A DNA stretch of 64,000 nt, from assembly GCA_019916065.1 (NCBI GenBank), contig CM034236.1:15143167-15207166 (forward strand). Direction: 5' to 3'. A model generated the notes under the pieces. The model had not been told where the DNA came from and ran no database searches. It saw only the letters and a program-made list of their open reading frames with translations. Shown here in pieces: positions 59,838 to 64,000 of this stretch (position 1 is its first letter; the number at the start of each line of letters is the position of its first letter). The position numbers and the translations under genes are program-made. The stretch comes from Vitellaria paradoxa (lineage: Eukaryota > Streptophyta > Magnoliopsida > Ericales > Sapotaceae).

Positions 59838-60647
59838 TGAAAATATGTACTATGCTGATAACAATCCCAAACAACCAATCCACAAACACACAGTGATGGA
59901 AGGCGAGATAAACAAAATGAAGTAACCCACGAAGGGAAACCTTAAACAAAACTTTCACTAAAATCAAACGTTGGTTACAAACTCACACTCTCAATAGATT
60001 GACTCCTTGACTCTATACTCTGTTGACGTTTGCTCGACTACTTGATTCACCAACTCCTTTAGTGAAAGCTCTTCGACTCCTCAAAGGCACAACACCGAAT
60101 CCTCGGCAACCTCTCGTGTTGAATCCTCAGCTCTTTAAAGATTCGAACTCCTTTGAATCACACAGATGAAAGAATGCTTGGCTAAGTTGTTGAGAGAACT
60201 TTCTGACTTTTCTCACTCACAAACTTGATGTGATTATCTCTCAATGAAACCCTGAAGTTGTCCAATATATATAACCACAAAAACCGGGCCAACTCAGGTT
60301 AAAAAAAGTAGAAGATAGTGTTGGAAATAGTACCTCACGGGAAGGGAGCACCCCTGGCCTTCCCGCGATCTTCCGCGTGGGCTTCCCGCGAATCAGAGCA
60401 GTCTTCCCGCACGGCCAAAGTACAGAAAACACCTCTCAGCTTTTTTCTGCAGCAAAGTGCGGCCTTCTTGCGTAATTCAATTCTGAACCTCTTCAGGACT
60501 TTTAGCCACTTTGGAAACTTGATTTTCTGAGGCCTTTTAGAATTCTAATCTTCTTAAGAATCTAGTGTCTTAGCCTACACTAAGTCTAAAGTACAAACAA
60601 TTCAATTTGATCATGGATTTTGCCAATTTACAAGTTTAGCCTTAACA
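59838..60647 (-). repeat. LTR of a copia element, minus strand
   Basis: On the minus strand it starts TGTTAAGGCTAAAC and ends TATTTTCA before the primer site. A TATA run (TTATATATAT) lies at about 60265-60274. The gag remnant lies on the correct side, so this is the 5' LTR of a heavily deleted element. No matching second LTR is visible in the window. Confidence 0.65.
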
Positions 60648-61188
60648 ATTTTAGCGACTTTGCTCAATTTTCACACAAACATAGTTAATTTGCATATTTA
60701 GTTGAAATGGGCTGGAAGAAAAGCTTGAACATGAATATTTATCTGCAAAAATCATTTTACCATGCTTAAATTTTGAATTCTTCTCTTGATTTTGTTATTT
60801 GTTAAATACTTTTAGAAAAGGATGGTGAAAGTAAAAGTTTTGGTCCAATGTGAATTTACGAGTTCTAATTCTAAATTCTTTTTACGAATTTGTTCATTGT
60901 TAGCGATTTTGGAAAATAATTTTAAAAGTAAAAATCTATGTTGAATTTCCAAAGTTTAACATCTAAATTTCTTTTAACGCAAATTCTTAGGAATTATAGC
61001 ACTACTATGGATCTACCTGTGAGTTCTATTTCGTGAATTTTATTCTAGCATGAACTACAATTGGGTAGGTGAATTTAGATTGGGCCACCATTTGTGTTGG
61101 GTGGACTTAGGATGCTTTGTACTACCCAATTGTAGGTTTTCAGGCTTACCCTTGTATTGATTAGATGCTATTGCTTTGCTTGTAGACA
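60648..61188. other. Unassigned AT-rich sequence
   Basis: I see no gene, repeat or clear element boundary here. It may be the leader of the element whose ORF remnant follows. Confidence 0.4.
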
Positions 61189-62020
61189 ATGGGTCCTAGA
61201 AAACTGCCAGCTCACCGAAATATTTCTCGAATTGACTATGATGATCATAGGCTCTTATAAGAAAAAAGAAACTAATTTTGGGAAGTTTTGGGAGAAAAAG
61301 GCTATTATCTTAGAAAGATTTTGGGAAATTGAAGACTTTCGAGGGGAAGAATTTGAGCAGTATTAGATTTTTTTTGAGAGGGGTTGGCTTCAATTTGCTC
61401 ATTTTCAACCTAGTTATATACCTGAGGTAGTTAGGGAGTTTTGTGTCCATCTCATTAAGTTTGAGGAGGATGAGGGAAATGTCATCCATAGTTATGTAAG
61501 GGGAGCTAATATAGATATCACTCCTGCTCACTTTGCCAAAATATTAAACCTTCCTCATCCCGGTATGCCTGATTTCCCCTTTGCCCTTGGAGAAACCCTA
61601 TCCATGCAAACTATTGCACATGAAATTTTATTAGAAGGGATAAACTGGCCAGCTAAGGGTCAAGTTAAAGTTGCTAATCTGAACAACAAATACTAGCCTA
61701 TTCACATGTTTAGTTATTCAAATTTACTCCCTTTAGGATGCACTTTTGAGTATGGTGAGTGTCGAGCTTAGTTCATTTATGCAATTAGCATGGGGAAAGT
61801 GATTGATTTACCTCTCTACCTTTGGGAGTACTTAAAGAATTTTCAAGAGCACCCCAAGAGGCAGGGAGGCATTCCATTTGGGGGCTTTCTAGCTGAGTTG
61901 TTCAGGAGCTATCATGTGAATCTCCCAATTGATTTACAAATAGCTGTATCATTGGGTGCCCTCAATTATCAGTCTTTTATGAAAGCTAGGTTACCATCTG
62001 AGAGAGGGAGGAAAAGATAA
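61189..62020 (+). pseudogene. Remnant of a putative plant transposon protein ORF (Athila/Tat type)
   Basis: A start MGPRKLPAHRNISRIDYDD is followed by a frame change after about 24 codons. The main frame then runs to 62020 with three TAG stops (about 61364, 61694 and 61768). Motifs such as YIPEVVREFCVHL, VRGANIDITPAHFAKILNLP and IPFGGFLAELFRSY match the general layout of the post-pol ORF of Athila/Tat elements and distantly resemble the ORF at 15339-16607. The stops look like TGG-to-TAG changes. No pol remnant lies next to it. Confidence 0.6.
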
Positions 62021-62579
62021 GCCACTGCTCCATATCATAAAGAAGGGGAAAGCTCTTAGGCTAAACCTTAAGGACAAGAAGAGTGGAGGAAGTCACAATT
62101 CATCAACTAGTAGAGATGCTTAGGAGCCAGGGTACTTGACTTGATCACATTGAGGCTATCATAAATGAGAACAACTAGCCACTTTGGAGCCTTTATGAGC
62201 ATTAGTTTGGCATTGGAGCTCCATTTCCACCACCTCAGTAGATAGATTTTGATGATGTCACTTTTCACTTTTTATATATATCTTTTTTTGAGAATTTAGA
62301 GAGTGAACTGTTTGAATGTGTGTTGGTTATTTCATTCTTATTTTGTAATTTAACACTCATGATGAATGTCATAACCTATGTGCATGTTCTTTAATTATGT
62401 TTTACTTTATTTATTATTTTTAGAAATTTTAATTGCCCTTTTTTCTGTTTTATTTTTCTGTTATTTCTAGTTACCTCATGTTTGGCACTACTTTATTATG
62501 GAACATTATTGTTGAGACTAGTTTGAATTGATTTTATAGCACAGGTTGAAAATGTTTGACACATCTAACATCATCATTA
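62021..62579. other. AT-rich sequence after the ORF remnant
   Basis: No gene is seen. It is probably the 3' untranslated part of the same degraded element. Confidence 0.4.
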
Positions 62580-64000
62580 AAGAGCAAAAAAGTGAAAACC
62601 TTATGACCGCTTCTAATTAGTGCGTCTAAATAACCCCCAAGTGTAAGGGTGTGCGGTGTAGTTTTAAACTCGGTGAGTCCGAGGTCGAATCCACAGGGAA
62701 TCTAATGTTAATTTTTTCCTAAGTTATTTTGGTTTAATTAATTTACTATTTTAATTTATTAAACGAAAAGATTAAAGGTTTGATTTGGTTTTGAAAGATT
62801 GTTTACAAAATAAAATAAGGCTAATAAACTAAACATAACAACTCAATAAAACATAAATTTAAACTAAATAATTTAATACCAACTAATTAACTATTGAAAA
62901 CTAATAAAATACTAAAAGCAGAATTTAAATTCAGTTTTAACAAATCTAATGAACGCATATTGATTTAGCTTACAAATTAGGGCGGATCCAATTTTTAGGT
63001 TGAATAACAAAGTTTACCTCGGATTGAAATCACATTTAGGATTAATAACCCAGTAAAGATTTTCAATAGAGATTATTTAAATAAAAAGTTCCCTCAACCC
63101 AAAATCTCGTTTAGGATAAATAGGTTGGTAAAGATCTTCAATAAAAATCCATTTGAAAATTAGTTTAGCTCAATCCGAAATCACGTTTAGGATAAATGGA
63201 TTGGTAAGAATATTCAACAAAAACTCATTTGATTCGGATTTATTTTTATTTATTTCAAAAGTATTAAGAAAGTTTTAATCTTATAAAATTATCAGGGATT
63301 TCAGAGAATGTGATCAATTTTATAAGTTTTCAAAAGCTTTTGTATAAATGAAAATTGAATCCGTATAAATGTATTCAACCTTAGTTTTGGATCCGCCCAT
63401 CTTTGATGAGCTAAATCAATACAAACTCTTAATCTAACACTATAACAATCAAATAAACAAACAATGAAAAAGTAGAGGAAGAGATACATACTTCATAGAT
63501 GAACTCATGAAAATGAATATGCAAACTTCAATCCACAAACTTGAATGTACAGAAACTCTCCTTCTCTAAAAATCTCTATTCAGAAAATAAAACTAAAACT
63601 AAACTATCTTTAAAAAAAAAAAAAAAAAACTTCTGTGATAAAACATTCTCTGCCGAAATCGCCCCTCCTCCCATTTTATGTCAATCTCTATCTCTATATA
63701 TATAAATTACATCAAATCGATTCTGCCATATGGCATTCCGTAGCATTGCCAAAAACAAAACAATTACTGTATTTTTCCATTCGAAATTGCCATTCACGAA
63801 GCTGTGATTTTGGATCTGTATATAGAGGTGGTCCAGACCAGAAGCGGGGGTGTTCGGACGAAATAGAGACGTTAGAGCCTTGAAGAGATGGTCCAAACCA
63901 AGGGTTGGGTGGTTGGGACCATGGGAGAGAGGGTTGGGACCGTACCTTAGGCTACTTTTTTGTCATTTTATTCAAAAACACATCCCGTTCTTCTCAAATC
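62580..64000 (-). mobile_element. LTR-like segment, minus strand, second copy (runs off the window)
   Basis: It matches 34848 to about 36250 with many small indels. The minus-strand CCCTGTGGATTCGACCT and TATA-type features are the same. It starts at the same base as the first copy does after the gap, which suggests a real element boundary near 62578 and that the first copy's true start may be hidden in the gap. Confidence 0.55.

Overview
The window looks like nuclear DNA from a flowering plant, probably a eudicot. It is AT-rich, with plant-type retrotransposons (Ty3/gypsy Athila-like, Ty1/copia, Cassandra), a CACTA transposon and no bacterial-style operons. The only host gene family I can support is a tandem family of small secreted cysteine-containing proteins of about 167 residues. 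There are three intact copies (4178-4681, 21856-22359, 28970-29473) and one broken copy (38466-38967), all on the + strand. Each has a hydrophobic signal peptide ending in an A-H-A motif and six cysteines in a pattern that resembles the plant prolamin-like/ECA1 family. Each sits about 90 bp downstream of a TATA box with a conserved promoter.

The copies lie in a repeat unit of about 3.8 kb: promoter, gene, 3' flank, then a spacer (called X here) made of two diverged halves of about 550 bp rich in TTTATCTC motifs. Insertions have inflated and broken the units. Region by region: 1-2980 is spacer near-identical to 30349-33326. 2981-6159 is gene A and its flanks. 6160-19977 is an Athila-like element (copy 1). 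19978-24939 is spacer, gene B and spacer. 24940-28274 is a CACTA element with a 3-bp target duplication. 28278-33629 is gene C and spacers. 33630-34747 is a partial LTR that ends at a 100-bp run of N (34748-34847). 34848-36600 is a minus-strand LTR-like segment, repeated at 62580-64000. 36601-36890 is a coding-like remnant. 36891-39764 is spacer and broken gene D. 39765-41073 is a three-LTR Cassandra array. 41074-42663 is spacer. 42664-44665 is an unassigned LTR-like sequence. 44666-57670 is Athila-like copy 2, with its 5' LTR truncated. 57671-59066 is spacer. 59067-62575 holds remnants of a minus-strand copia element and of a plant-transposon-protein ORF.

The two Athila-like copies are not independent insertions. 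Both 3' LTRs join the same spacer sequence at the same base. The two 5' LTRs share bases that differ from those shared by the two 3' LTRs. Several gag-pol breaks are common to both copies. The element therefore inserted once, decayed, and was later copied with its flanks. Most breaks are TGG-to-TAG or CAA-to-TAA changes, as expected for a methylated, silenced element. Only the env-position ORF of copy 1 is still open.

The biology of interest is a rapidly evolving tandem cluster of putative secreted peptides, possibly reproductive, reshaped by unequal exchange and transposons. I found no rRNA or tRNA gene, CRISPR array or other recognisable host gene. Base-level indels around the gap (about 34.8-41 kb) and near 62.6-64 kb suggest lower sequence accuracy there.
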